NCBI RefSeq assembly: GCF_000158955.1
Contig: NZ_GG657757.1
Location: 5,005,555 to 5,069,554 of the forward strand
Source: Streptomyces viridochromogenes DSM 40736
Lineage (GTDB): Bacteria; Actinomycetota; Actinomycetes; Streptomycetales; Streptomycetaceae
Reading direction: 5' to 3'
DNA: 64,000 nucleotides
The position numbers were made by a program, and so were the translations under genes. Positions 1-8,269 of this stretch are shown here, piece by piece. The notes below the pieces were generated by a model, which was not told the origin of the DNA, did no database searches, and saw only the letters and a program-made list of their open reading frames with translations. The stretch's first letter is position 1, and the number at the start of each line of letters is the position of its first letter.

Positions 1-254
<254 letters not shown>

Positions 255-339
255 AGTTGCTCGCGTCCACTGTGTTGGTTCTGAAACCACGAACAGCCCC
301 ACGTGCCACACGTGGTGCGGCTGAACAGTTTCATAGTGT

Positions 340-456
340 TTCGGTGGTTATAGCGTAGGGGAAACGCCCGGTTACATTCCGAACCCGGAAGCTAAGCCTT
401 ACAGCGCCGATGGTACTGCAGGGGGGACCCTGTGGGAGAGTAGGACGCCGCCGAAC
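340..456 (+). rRNA. rrf: 5S ribosomal RNA
   Basis: About 117 bases with classic actinobacterial 5S features: a start like TTTCGGTGGTTATAGC, the conserved loop with CCGAACCCGGAAGCTAAG, and a 3' end that pairs with the 5' end (CGGTGG near the start against CCGCCG near the end). It is the last gene of the rrn operon and a terminator hairpin begins 15 bases downstream. Confidence 0.96.
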
Positions 457-470
457 AATTATTGGGAAAA

Positions 471-498
471 CCCCCGCACCTTACGGTGCGGGGGTTTT
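471..498 (+). terminator. rrn operon intrinsic terminator
   Basis: CCCCCGCACC and GGTGCGGGGG form a perfect 10-bp stem around a TTAC loop, followed directly by TTTT. It sits just after 5S rRNA, so it ends the rRNA operon. A T-tract is unusual in Streptomyces terminators, which supports a true factor-independent site. Confidence 0.93.
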
Positions 499-518
499 CT
501 GCGTTTAAGCTCGCATCC

Positions 519-1163
519 ATGCGCTATGACCTCGTGATCTTCGACAACGACGGCGTACTCGTCGACAGCGAGCCCATCTCCAACCGGCTGCTCGCGGCGT
601 ACCTCACCGAGCTGGGACACCCCACCTCGTACGAGGAGTCCGTTCGGGACTACATGGGGTCGGCGATGCACCGGATTCATGAGCTGGTCCTCGAGCGGAC
701 GGGACTGCGGTTGCCGGAGGACTTCGACGACGTCTTTCACGCGCGGGTGTTCGCTGCCTTCGAGCAGGAACTGCTCGCCGTGGCCGGGGCCTCCGAGGTG
801 CTGGAGAAGCTGGCCGCGGACGGGGTGCCGTTCTGCGTGGCCTCATCCGGGAGCCATGAGCGGATCCGGGTGGGGCATCGGACGACCGGACTCGACCGGT
901 GGTTCGATGAGGGACGGATCTTCAGTTCGCAGGACGTGGGGCGAGGCAAGCCGGCTCCCGACCTGTTCCTGTACGCGGCCGAGCGGATGGGGGTCGCGCC
1001 GGAGCGGTGTGTCGTCGTCGAGGACAGTCCGTTGGGCGTGCAGGCGGCTGTGGCGGCCGGGATGGACGTGTACGGGTTCACCGCGATGACGCCCTCGGAG
1101 AAGCTCCTGGGAGCCACTCAACTCTTTCCCGAGATGGCGGAGTTGGCCGACCTGCTCGTCTGA
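519..1163 (+). CDS. HAD-superfamily phosphatase (beta-phosphoglucomutase/GPP-like)
   Basis: 214 residues. A HAD hydrolase of the DhaA/PGM-like subfamily. Motif I is DNDGVLVDSEP near the N-terminus (first Asp nucleophile, second Asp acid/base), motif III is GKPAPDLF with the conserved Lys, and motif IV is VVEDSPLGVQAA with the Mg-binding acidic pair. The helical cap falls between motifs I and II, typical of small sugar-phosphate or glycerol-phosphate phosphatases. The ATG at 519 begins right at the conserved MRYDLVIFDNDG. An in-frame start at 462 would translate through the rrn terminator and was not used. The substrate cannot be read from sequence. Confidence 0.9.
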   Translation: MRYDLVIFDNDGVLVDSEPISNRLLAAYLTELGHPTSYEESVRDYMGSAMHRIHELVLERTGLRLPEDFDDVFHARVFAAFEQELLAVAGASEVLEKLAADGVPFCVASSGSHERIRVGHRTTGLDRWFDEGRIFSSQDVGRGKPAPDLFLYAAERMGVAPERCVVVEDSPLGVQAAVAAGMDVYGFTAMTPSEKLLGATQLFPEMAELADLLV

Positions 1164-1231
1164 CATCTGTCATACGGAGGTCCGGACGATCGTTTCTACT
1201 GGCGCCGATCGCCGGACGGCACTCTGAGGAC

Positions 1232-1939
1232 ATGACGACGAAGACGAGCGACACGCAGCCGGGCAAGTCGAACCACTTCCTGCCGCTGATCCTGGACGTG
1301 GCCGTCCCCATCGGGGCGTACTACCTGCTCAAGGACGGCCTCGGGATGAGCACCTTCGCTGCGCTGGCCTGGAGCAGCATCGTCCCGGCCGTGCGGACCG
1401 CGTGGACCGCGGTGACGGAGCGCGCGGTCAACGGGATCGCCGGCCTCATCCTCGTCGTGAACATCGTTTCGCTGGCCCTCGGCTTCGTCTCCGGTGATCC
1501 GCGGTTGATGCTCGCCAAGGACAGTGCGGTCAGCAGCACCGTGGGGATCGGGATCCTGGTGTCCGTCGTACTGGGGCGGCCGATGATGACCGCCGGGCTC
1601 AAGCCGTTCCTGGTCAAGAGCGCGGTCAGGGAGGCCGCCTGGGGGCGGCTGATGGACGGGACAGCGGCGGCGTCGGCGGACTTCCGGCGCAAGGAGCGGG
1701 TCTTCTCGACCGTCTGGGGCGGGGTGCTGCTCGCGGAGTGCGTCGTGCGGATCGTGGGGGCGTTCACCGTGCCCGTGGACACCATGGTGTGGCTCGGGTC
1801 GGTCGTCCTCGTCGCTGCTGTGGGGACCGGGATCGTGGTCGGCGGCGCGTTCGGCGCCGGGCCCATGGAGCGGATGCTCACCGCCGAGGCCGCTGCGGGC
1901 GGAGAGTCCAGGGCGGTCGAGCCGGCCATGGCCGCTTGA
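1232..1939 (+). CDS. VC0807-family integral membrane protein
   Basis: 235 residues, strongly hydrophobic, with about six predicted membrane segments (around residues 17-35, 40-58, 68-90, 105-125, 160-180 and 185-210). It resembles the VC0807 family of small membrane proteins distantly like septation protein A; no biochemical role is established. A conserved-looking loop GRPMMTAGLKPFLVKS precedes the last helices. The ATG at 1232 was chosen because the frame extending further 5' overlaps the HAD gene and lacks hydrophobic character. Seventy bases separate it from the preceding gene. Confidence 0.8.
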   Translation: MTTKTSDTQPGKSNHFLPLILDVAVPIGAYYLLKDGLGMSTFAALAWSSIVPAVRTAWTAVTERAVNGIAGLILVVNIVSLALGFVSGDPRLMLAKDSAVSSTVGIGILVSVVLGRPMMTAGLKPFLVKSAVREAAWGRLMDGTAAASADFRRKERVFSTVWGGVLLAECVVRIVGAFTVPVDTMVWLGSVVLVAAVGTGIVVGGAFGAGPMERMLTAEAAAGGESRAVEPAMAA

Positions 1940-2020
1940 GACGGACCACGGCAGAGATGAGGCAAATTCATCTTTGGCTGGATCTACCCACGGGTAAGCC
2001 GGGGCCCTACGCTCGCGGCC

Positions 2021-3250
2021 ATGACTGATGTGCTGCGGCGCGGCAGGGCCTCGCTGGCGTTCGGCTTCTGTGTGCAGGGGGTCGCCTTCGCTCTGCTCGT
2101 GACGCGGATTCCGGCCATCCAGGACCGCTACGGGGTCTCCGACGCGCTGCTGCCGGCCTTCCTGGCCGCTGTGCCGATCCTCGCCGGGATCGGGAGCGTG
2201 AGCACCGAGCGGCTGGTGCGGCGGGTGCCGCCGAGCCGGTTGCTGCGGTGGTCCCAGCCCGTCGTGCTGCTGGCGCTGCTCGGGGTCGGGGCCGGGGAGC
2301 GGATGCTCGAACTGGGTGTCGCGCTCGCGGCGTTCGGGCTCGCGGTCGGGGTGCTGGACGCGTCGATGAACATGCTCGGGGTGAGCCTGCAGCGGGCGTA
2401 CGGGCGCAGCATCATGCTCAGCTTCCACGCGGCGTACAGCCTGGGCGGGATCGTCGGGGCCTCGCTGGCATGGGTGGGGGCGCACTGGGATCTGGCGTTG
2501 TGGGTGTCGTATCTGCCGGTCGTGCTGGTGCTGCTGCCGGCGGTGCTGGTGGGGAGCCGGTGGTACGTCGACGACCAAGGCGCGGCACCCGGGGCGGAGG
2601 AGAAGGCGGGGGAGACGGGCGCGGAGGGGCAGGCTGTCGTCTTCAAGTGGCTGTTGCCGCTCTGCCTGGTGATGACCTTCGCGTACATCGGGGACTCGAC
2701 GGTCTCCAACTGGAGTGCCAAGTATCTCCAGGACGTGCTGGGGAGCTCGGAGCAGCTGGCGACGGTGCCGTACAACGTGTACATGGTCACCACGCTGCTG
2801 GGGCGGGCGATCGGCGACCTCGGGGTGCGGCGGTTCGGGGCGGTGGCGGTCGTGCGGGGCGGGGCGCTGGTGGCGGCGGGTGGGTTCGCCGTGGTGGCGG
2901 GGGCGCCCGGGGCATGGGTCGGGATGCTGGGATTCACGCTGCTGGGGCTGGGGTTGTGTGTGCTGGTGCCGCAGACGTTCGCGGCGGCGGGCAGGCTGTT
3001 CCCGGGGGCTTCGGACGCGGCCGTGGCGCGGCTGAACGTCTTCAACTATGTGGGGTTCCTGATCGGTTCGCCGTTGGTCGGTGCGCTGGGGGATCTGTGG
3101 AGCTACCGCGGGGCCATGCTCGTGCCGATGGTGTTGGTGCTGGTGACACTCGTGTACGCCCGGTCGTTCGCTGCTCAACCGGACCGATACGGTGGCGGGC
3201 ATGAGCGGCCGCGCACAGCTGATGTGGGACGAGGCAGTAACGGGCTATGA
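2021..3250 (+). CDS. MFS transporter
   Basis: 409 residues with twelve hydrophobic segments in two halves split by a charged central loop (about residues 190-210). The pattern TRIPAIQDRYGVSD after helix 1 is typical of the Streptomyces MFS group related to FucP/YbjJ-like carriers. The substrate is unknown. The stop codon lies 49 bases inside the following deacetylase gene, so the two are probably translationally coupled. The start is ATG with little Shine-Dalgarno complementarity. Confidence 0.88.
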   Translation: MTDVLRRGRASLAFGFCVQGVAFALLVTRIPAIQDRYGVSDALLPAFLAAVPILAGIGSVSTERLVRRVPPSRLLRWSQPVVLLALLGVGAGERMLELGVALAAFGLAVGVLDASMNMLGVSLQRAYGRSIMLSFHAAYSLGGIVGASLAWVGAHWDLALWVSYLPVVLVLLPAVLVGSRWYVDDQGAAPGAEEKAGETGAEGQAVVFKWLLPLCLVMTFAYIGDSTVSNWSAKYLQDVLGSSEQLATVPYNVYMVTTLLGRAIGDLGVRRFGAVAVVRGGALVAAGGFAVVAGAPGAWVGMLGFTLLGLGLCVLVPQTFAAAGRLFPGASDAAVARLNVFNYVGFLIGSPLVGALGDLWSYRGAMLVPMVLVLVTLVYARSFAAQPDRYGGGHERPRTADVGRGSNGL

Positions 3251-4373
3251 CTTCGGTCCGGGGCATCCGATGGACCCCGTACGGCTCGCCCTGACCCGGA
3301 AACTGGTCGACGCCTTCGGGCTGGACCGTGAGGTGGAGGTCGTCGCCGCGAAGGCGGCCGGGGAGTCGACGCTGCGGCTCGTCCACCGTCAGGACTACAT
3401 CGGGGCGGTGAAGGCCGCGTCGGCGGATCCGGGGGCGGCGGACCAGTCGTACGGTCTGGGGACGATGGACGATCCGGCGTTCGCGGGGATGCACGAGGTG
3501 TCGTCGCTGATCGCCGGGCAGTCGGTGGGGGCGGCGGAGGCGGTGTGGCGCGGTGAGGCGCTGCACGCGGTGAACTTCGCGGGCGGGCTGCACCACGCGA
3601 TGCCGGGCGGTGCGTCCGGGTTCTGCATCTACAACGACGCGTCGCTGGCCATCGCCCGGCTGCTGGAGCTCGGCGCGGAGCGGGTCGCGTACGTCGACGT
3701 CGACGTGCATCACGGGGACGGGGTGCAGGCGGCGTTCTGGGACGATCCGCGGGTGCTGACGATCTCGCTGCACGAGCATCCCCGGACGCTGTTCCCGCAG
3801 ACCGGGTGGCCGGAGGAGACCGGGGCGGACTCGGCGGAGGGCTCGGCGGTGAACGTGGCGCTGCCGGCCGGGACCGGGGACGCCGGATGGCTGCGGGCGT
3901 TCCACGCGGTGGTGCCGGAGCTGATCGCGGACTTCCGGCCTCAGGTGCTGGTGACGCAGCACGGGGCCGACACGCACTTCGAGGATCCGCTGGCGCATCT
4001 GGCGGTGTCGCTGGACGCGCAGCGGGCGGTGCAGGTGGCCTGTCACGACCTGGCGCACGAGTACGCGGAGGGGCGGTGGGTGGCCCTGGGCGGGGGTGGC
4101 TACGCCGTGGTGGACGTCGTTCCGCGGTCGTGGACGCATCTGGTCGGGATCGCGGCGGGCCGGGCCGTGGAGCCCGAGGCGGTGATCCCCGAGGGCTGGC
4201 GGCAGGAAGTGTTCGCGCGGACGCGGCAGTTGGCCCCGGCGCGGATGACGGACGGGCGCTGGCCCGTGGCCTGGCAGGGCTGGGAGGAGGGCTACGACCC
4301 GGCGGACCGGCTGGACCAGGCGGTGCTGGCGGCCAGGCGGGCGGTCTTCCCGCTGCGGGGGCTGCTGGCCTGA
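3201..4373 (+). CDS. acuC: AcuC-like histone deacetylase-family hydrolase
   Basis: 390 residues. A class I/II HDAC-fold, zinc-dependent deacetylase. Signature residues are all present: GLHHAMPGGASGFCIYND with the catalytic His pair, DVDVHHGDG with the zinc Asp and His, and QHGADTH with the second zinc Asp, then the GGGGY motif with the transition-state Tyr. In bacilli AcuC deacetylates acetyl-CoA synthetase; a similar Lys-deacetylase role is inferred here. The ATG at 3201 is preferred over GTG at 3192. It overlaps the MFS gene by 50 bases. Confidence 0.9.
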   Translation: MSGRAQLMWDEAVTGYDFGPGHPMDPVRLALTRKLVDAFGLDREVEVVAAKAAGESTLRLVHRQDYIGAVKAASADPGAADQSYGLGTMDDPAFAGMHEVSSLIAGQSVGAAEAVWRGEALHAVNFAGGLHHAMPGGASGFCIYNDASLAIARLLELGAERVAYVDVDVHHGDGVQAAFWDDPRVLTISLHEHPRTLFPQTGWPEETGADSAEGSAVNVALPAGTGDAGWLRAFHAVVPELIADFRPQVLVTQHGADTHFEDPLAHLAVSLDAQRAVQVACHDLAHEYAEGRWVALGGGGYAVVDVVPRSWTHLVGIAAGRAVEPEAVIPEGWRQEVFARTRQLAPARMTDGRWPVAWQGWEEGYDPADRLDQAVLAARRAVFPLRGLLA

Positions 4374-4397
4374 CCGGATCGGGGTACTAGGCCGACC

Positions 4398-5270
4398 GTG
4401 CGGTGTTCCCCGGTTCCCGGGACAGGCAGGACCCGTGTCGCGCACGATCTCCTGGTGCTGACCCCCGAAGCCCTTCGCGCGCACCTGGTGGGTGCGCGTC
4501 TCGCCGGGACCGTGGCCACGTCCCGGGAGGAGAGCCTGCGGAGCTACCGGCTGTTCGCTGCCCGGGACCCCCGGGTGCTGCTCGGGATCGATCCCGAAAG
4601 GCCTTGGAGGCAGCGGGATTTGATTGATCTGATGGCGGACCGGTGCGGGGTTTCGGTCGATTCTCGTCGTACTTCCGGCCAGGACGTGATCGATCCGGAG
4701 AGGACGCTGAGCGCGCTGGACGCCTTCGCGGAACGGCTCGCCGGGGCCGCCCGGCGCCGCGCGCCCGTGCTGCTCGGCACCGGGCATCCGCACCGGCTGC
4801 TCGGTTTCTACGCCGCTCTGGCAGACGCGCTGTCGGCGGCCGGGTGTGAGGTCCTCACCCCCGCGCAGGGTCGCTGTGTCGACATAACGACCCGGTTCGG
4901 CCTACGTACGTACAACCTCGACTACGTACGAGGAGTCGCGCTGGTGCGGGCGTCCGGCGGGGAACGCCCCGGTTGTGAGCCCGGCGCGCATACGCACTCA
5001 CCTCTCCCGGTTCGTACCGTGCTGGCCGTCGCCGCGGAGGCCGGCGGGCCCCTTCCCGAGCTGGTGATCGGGGACCACGGGTGGGTCTGCGGGGCAGGTC
5101 AGCTGGGGTTCGAGGCCATCGGTCCGGCCGATACGGACGACCCCGCCCCGTTCGTCGGTCAGGCCGAGGGGTCCGTGTCCGTCGTCGTTCCACTTGATGA
5201 TGGCGTGCGGTCTGATTACTACCTGCCGCTTACCCGCTACGTACTCAATCGGGCGTGTCTGTCACAGTAG
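4398..5270 (+). CDS. Phosphatase-like conserved actinobacterial protein
   Basis: 290 residues from GTG 4398, or 271 from GTG 4455; neither has a strong ribosome site. Relatives beside bdtA in other streptomycetes are called phosphatases, but no standard HAD or PTP signature is obvious. Recognisable conserved stretches are LLGTGHPHRLLGFY (residues ~118-131), CVDITTRFGLRTYNLDY and GDHGWVCGAGQ. The C-terminus (DYYLPLTRYVLNRACLSQ) has the look of a conserved fold end. The function is inherited by family name only. Confidence 0.72.
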   Translation: MRCSPVPGTGRTRVAHDLLVLTPEALRAHLVGARLAGTVATSREESLRSYRLFAARDPRVLLGIDPERPWRQRDLIDLMADRCGVSVDSRRTSGQDVIDPERTLSALDAFAERLAGAARRRAPVLLGTGHPHRLLGFYAALADALSAAGCEVLTPAQGRCVDITTRFGLRTYNLDYVRGVALVRASGGERPGCEPGAHTHSPLPVRTVLAVAAEAGGPLPELVIGDHGWVCGAGQLGFEAIGPADTDDPAPFVGQAEGSVSVVVPLDDGVRSDYYLPLTRYVLNRACLSQ

Positions 5271-5399
5271 GCCGCCGATGGGTGCACCTCTTCCCCACTC
5301 GCATCACCCGCCCCTACATTGGGGAGTGAGCACGCAGCGACGAAGAGTCACCGGAAGGGGAAGCCGGTGGCCGTCGAGTGCGGAAGGTTCAGGTGTGTC

Positions 5400-5612
5400 A
5401 TGGCTGCAGCTGGCGAGAGGCCTCTGAACGAGGTTCAGTTCCTTACCGTGGCGGAAGTCGCCTCGGTGATGCGAGTGTCGAAGATGACCGTGTACCGGCT
5501 GGTGCACAGCGGTCATCTGCCCGCGATCCGTGTGGGGCGGTCCTTCCGCGTCCCGGAGCAAGCGGTTCACGAGTACCTCCGCGAGAGTTACGTGGGGGTG
5601 GAAACCGCCTGA
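5400..5612 (+). CDS. bdtA: BldC-like MerR-type helix-turn-helix protein (BdtA)
   Basis: 70 residues. A small DNA-binding protein of the excisionase/MerR fold, similar to BldC: FLTVAEVASVMRVSKMTVYR is the winged-helix HTH and LPAIRVGRSFRVPEQAV the wing and dimer part. The gene position (phosphatase-bdtA-bS22-epimerase, near bldN) matches the S. coelicolor gene described as a direct BldD target, so a role in development is inferred. The ATG 5400 start matches BldC length. GTG 5367, preceded by GGAAGGGG at a good distance, would give 81 residues and is a real alternative. Confidence 0.85.
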   Translation: MAAAGERPLNEVQFLTVAEVASVMRVSKMTVYRLVHSGHLPAIRVGRSFRVPEQAVHEYLRESYVGVETA

Positions 5613-5766
5613 CGGCTGGGCCGGGGCGATCCTCTCAGGGCACTTCGGGATCCCCCGGCCTCCTCGATTACGACCTCAGCGCTCGGACGGGTAGGCTGGC
5701 CCCTCGTAGGTCGTATGGGCCCATGGCGCCCAAACACCGAGTGATGAGAAGTGAGCGAGGGTAGTC

Positions 5767-5865
5767 GTGGGCTCTGTTATCAAGAAGCGGCGCAAGCGGA
5801 TGGCGAAGAAGAAGCACCGCAAGCTGCTCAAGCGCACGCGCGTCCAGCGTCGCAACAAGAAGTAA
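5767..5865 (+). CDS. Small ribosomal subunit protein bS22 (AURKAIP1/mS38-type)
   Basis: Only 32 residues and extremely basic: it begins MGSVIKKRRKRMAKKKHRK and ends RRNKK. This matches the tiny actinobacterial protein with the AURKAIP1/COX24 domain that was seen in mycobacterial 30S structures near the decoding centre and named bS22. It starts with GTG 5767, with GAGGG a few bases upstream, and ends 32 bases before a perfect hairpin. It is easily missed because of its length. Confidence 0.92.
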   Translation: MGSVIKKRRKRMAKKKHRKLLKRTRVQRRNKK

Positions 5866-5897
5866 GTTCGCGACGCGGACTGCGCGAGAGCGTTGCT

Positions 5898-5927
5898 GTG
5901 GCCCCCCACTGAACGGTGGGGGGCCAC
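5898..5927 (+). terminator. Hairpin terminator after bS22
   Basis: GTGGCCCCCCAC at 5898-5909 pairs perfectly (12 bp) with GTGGGGGGCCAC at 5916-5927 around a six-base loop. No T-tract follows, as is common for Streptomyces terminators. It isolates bS22 from the epimerase gene. Confidence 0.8.
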
Positions 5928-6066
5928 ACGTGTATCGGCTCGTACGTCCGGCTGCTTTGGTCACTTCGCGCATCGGGCGGTCATCACAGCGCAACACCGA
6001 ACCGCTAAGTTGGCCCCACGGGGGAACGCGGCGGGGGCGAGATGTTCTGGAAGGAAGGCGCTGATC

Positions 6067-7128
6067 TTGGGCAAGGTCGTGCTCGTCACCGGAGTGGCCC
6101 GCCAGCTGGGGGGCCGGTTCGTCCGGCGGATCCAGCGTGACCCCGACGTGGACCGCGTCGTCGGGGTGGACGCGGTGCCGCCCGAGCACCATCTGGGCGG
6201 TGCGGACTTCGTCCAGGCCGACATCCGGCAGCCCGGGATCGCGCGGGTGCTCGCCGAAGCGGGTGCCGACACGATCGTCCACCTGGACGTGACGGGCACA
6301 CCGCTGGGCAGCGGCAACCGGGCCTCCCTGAAGGAGACCAACGTCATCGGCACCATGCAGCTGCTCGGTGCCTGCCAGAAGTCGCCCACCGTGCGGCGGC
6401 TGGTCGTGAAGTCCAGCACCAACGTCTACGGTTCCGCGCCCCGCGATCCGGCCGTGTTCACCGAGACGACCCCGCCCAAGTCGCTGCCGAGCGGCGGCTT
6501 CGCCAAGGACACGGTGGAGGTCGAGGGCTACGTCCGCGGCTTCGCGCGCCGGCGGCCCGACGTGGCGGTGGCCGTGCTGCGGTTCGCCAACATCCTGGGC
6601 CCGACCGCGGACACCCCGCTCGCCTCGTACTTCTCGCTGCCGGTCCTGCCGACGGTGTTCGGCTACGACCCGCGGCTGCAGTTCGTGCACGAGGACGACG
6701 TGATCGAGGTGCTGCGGATCGCCTCGCACGAGCCGCAGCGGGGCACGCTCAACAGCGGCACCTTCAACATCGCCGGAGACGGCGTCCTGCTGCTCTCCCA
6801 GTGCTCCCGGCGCCTGGGCCGCCCCACCGTGCCCCTGCTGCTCCCCGCGGTCACCTGGGCGGGCTCGCTGGTGCGTACGCTGGGCATGACGGACTTCTCG
6901 CCCGAGCAGATCCGGCTGCTGACCCACGGCCGGGTCGTCGCCACGGGCCAGATGCGCGAGACGCTGGGATTCCAGCCCAAGTACACGACCGCGGAGACGT
7001 TCGCGGACTTCGCACGCAGCCAAGGACCCGGACTTCTGCCGCCGGAGGCCCTTGCCGGGGCCGTCGACCGGATCGCCGCGCTGCCCCTCGCGGGCGGCGG
7101 TCACACCCCGACGCAGAGCGCCAACTGA
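6067..7128 (+). CDS. NAD-dependent epimerase/dehydratase family protein
   Basis: 353 residues. An extended short-chain dehydrogenase: Rossmann motif VLVTGVARQLGGR at the N-terminus, DIRQPG for the second nucleotide contact, and SSTNVYGSAPRDP, where the Ser/Thr and Tyr of the active site would lie; the usual YxxxK is replaced by FAKDTVE, so catalysis may be altered. Substrate unknown; probably sugar or polyketide-like. It starts with TTG 6067 behind GGAAGGAAGG, the best ribosome site nearby. It lies 14 bases before an acyltransferase, and the two form an operon conserved next to bldN in streptomycetes. Confidence 0.84.
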   Translation: MGKVVLVTGVARQLGGRFVRRIQRDPDVDRVVGVDAVPPEHHLGGADFVQADIRQPGIARVLAEAGADTIVHLDVTGTPLGSGNRASLKETNVIGTMQLLGACQKSPTVRRLVVKSSTNVYGSAPRDPAVFTETTPPKSLPSGGFAKDTVEVEGYVRGFARRRPDVAVAVLRFANILGPTADTPLASYFSLPVLPTVFGYDPRLQFVHEDDVIEVLRIASHEPQRGTLNSGTFNIAGDGVLLLSQCSRRLGRPTVPLLLPAVTWAGSLVRTLGMTDFSPEQIRLLTHGRVVATGQMRETLGFQPKYTTAETFADFARSQGPGLLPPEALAGAVDRIAALPLAGGGHTPTQSAN

Positions 7129-7142
7129 GGAGCGCATCAACG

Positions 7143-8198
7143 ATGGCGGATGCCAAGGTCATTCCGTTCGACGACGACCGGTCCCGCGGGAGCGCCGCAC
7201 AGCGCCCCCAGCGTCGCCGGAGCGCGGGGAACCGGCGCCCGGGCACGGAGTCCGCGCCGGTACGTGAGGTGCAGCCCCTGCCCACCAGGGCTGTTCCGCA
7301 GGATGATGTTCCTGTGACGTCCGATGAACAACCGCCACAGGGGTCCGGGGACGGCGACGGCGGCCTGGAACGGCGGATCGCGAGCGGCCTGGCCTTCCTG
7401 CGCCGCCGCCTCACCGGGGACTACGAGGTCGACGACTTCGGCTACGACGAGGAACTCACCGACCAGGTCCTGATGTCCCTGCTGCGGCCGCTGTACGACA
7501 CGTACTTCAGGGTCGAGGTGAAGGGCGTCGAGAACATCCCGTCCGAGGGCGGCGCCCTGATCGTGGCGAACCACTCCGGGACGCTGCCGATGGACGGCCT
7601 GATGATGCAGGTCGCCGTGCACGACAACCACCCGGCGGGCCGGCATCTGCGGCTGCTGGCCGCCGATCTGGTGTTCATGCTGCCGGTGGTCAACGAACTC
7701 GCCCGCAAGCTCGGCCACACCCTGGCGTGTGCCGAGGACGCGGCGCGGCTGCTGGAGCAGGGCGAACTGGTCGGGGTGATGCCGGAGGGCTTCAAGGGCC
7801 TCGGCAAGCCCTTCGCGGACCGCTACAAGCTCCAGCGCTTCGGCCGCGGCGGCTTCGTCTCCACGGCACTGCGCGCCGGGACGCCGATCATTCCCTGCTC
7901 GATCGTCGGGGCCGAGGAGATCTACCCGATGATCGGCAACGCCAAGACCGTCGCCCGGCTGCTGGGGTTTCCGTACTTCCCGATCACGCCGACCTTCCCG
8001 TGGCTCGGGCCGCTCGGGGCGATTCCGCTGCCGACCAAGTGGACGATCCAGTTCGGCGAGCCGATCCCCACGGACGGCTATCCGCCGGAGGCGGCCGAGG
8101 ACCCGATGCTGATGTTCAACCTGACCGACCAGGTCAGGGAGCAGATCCAGCACACGCTGTACAAGCTGCTGGTGCAGCGGCGGTCGGTCTTCTTCTGA
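7143..8198 (+). CDS. 1-acylglycerol-3-phosphate acyltransferase-like (PlsC family)
   Basis: 351 residues. After a low-complexity, charged N-terminal 75 residues comes a PlsC acyltransferase domain: NHSGTLPMD (residues ~142-150) stands for the NHxxxxD catalytic motif, PEGFKG for the acceptor-binding EGxR-like block, and PIIPCSIVGAEE for block IV. It likely transfers an acyl chain to a lysophospholipid or related acceptor at the membrane. It follows the epimerase by 14 bases and ends 22 bases before a long hairpin. A 15-base direct repeat (TTCTGAACCCGCAGG) covers its stop codon. Confidence 0.85.
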   Translation: MADAKVIPFDDDRSRGSAAQRPQRRRSAGNRRPGTESAPVREVQPLPTRAVPQDDVPVTSDEQPPQGSGDGDGGLERRIASGLAFLRRRLTGDYEVDDFGYDEELTDQVLMSLLRPLYDTYFRVEVKGVENIPSEGGALIVANHSGTLPMDGLMMQVAVHDNHPAGRHLRLLAADLVFMLPVVNELARKLGHTLACAEDAARLLEQGELVGVMPEGFKGLGKPFADRYKLQRFGRGGFVSTALRAGTPIIPCSIVGAEEIYPMIGNAKTVARLLGFPYFPITPTFPWLGPLGAIPLPTKWTIQFGEPIPTDGYPPEAAEDPMLMFNLTDQVREQIQHTLYKLLVQRRSVFF

Positions 8199-8220
8199 AC
8201 CCGCAGGTTCTGAACCCGCA

Positions 8221-8264
8221 GGCATGACAGTGGGGGCGCCGAGGGGCGCCCCCACTGTCATGCC
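8221..8264. terminator. Bidirectional terminator, perfect 20-bp hairpin
   Basis: GGCATGACAGTGGGGGCGCC (8221-8240) pairs completely with the sequence at 8245-8264 around a four-base GAGG loop. It lies between the convergent acyltransferase and rsbN genes and would stop transcription from both sides. Confidence 0.93.
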
Positions 8265-8269
8265 GCCGT

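Noticed and set aside
462..518. 5' extension of the HAD gene from an in-frame start at 462
   Set aside because: It would translate the rrn terminator hairpin and adds residues not seen in HAD proteins.
1196..3202. Open frame of 668 codons on the minus strand across the VC0807 and MFS genes
   Set aside because: It is Arg/His/Pro/Gln-rich, with no family resemblance, and mirrors two clear membrane proteins on the plus strand; high GC produces such shadows.
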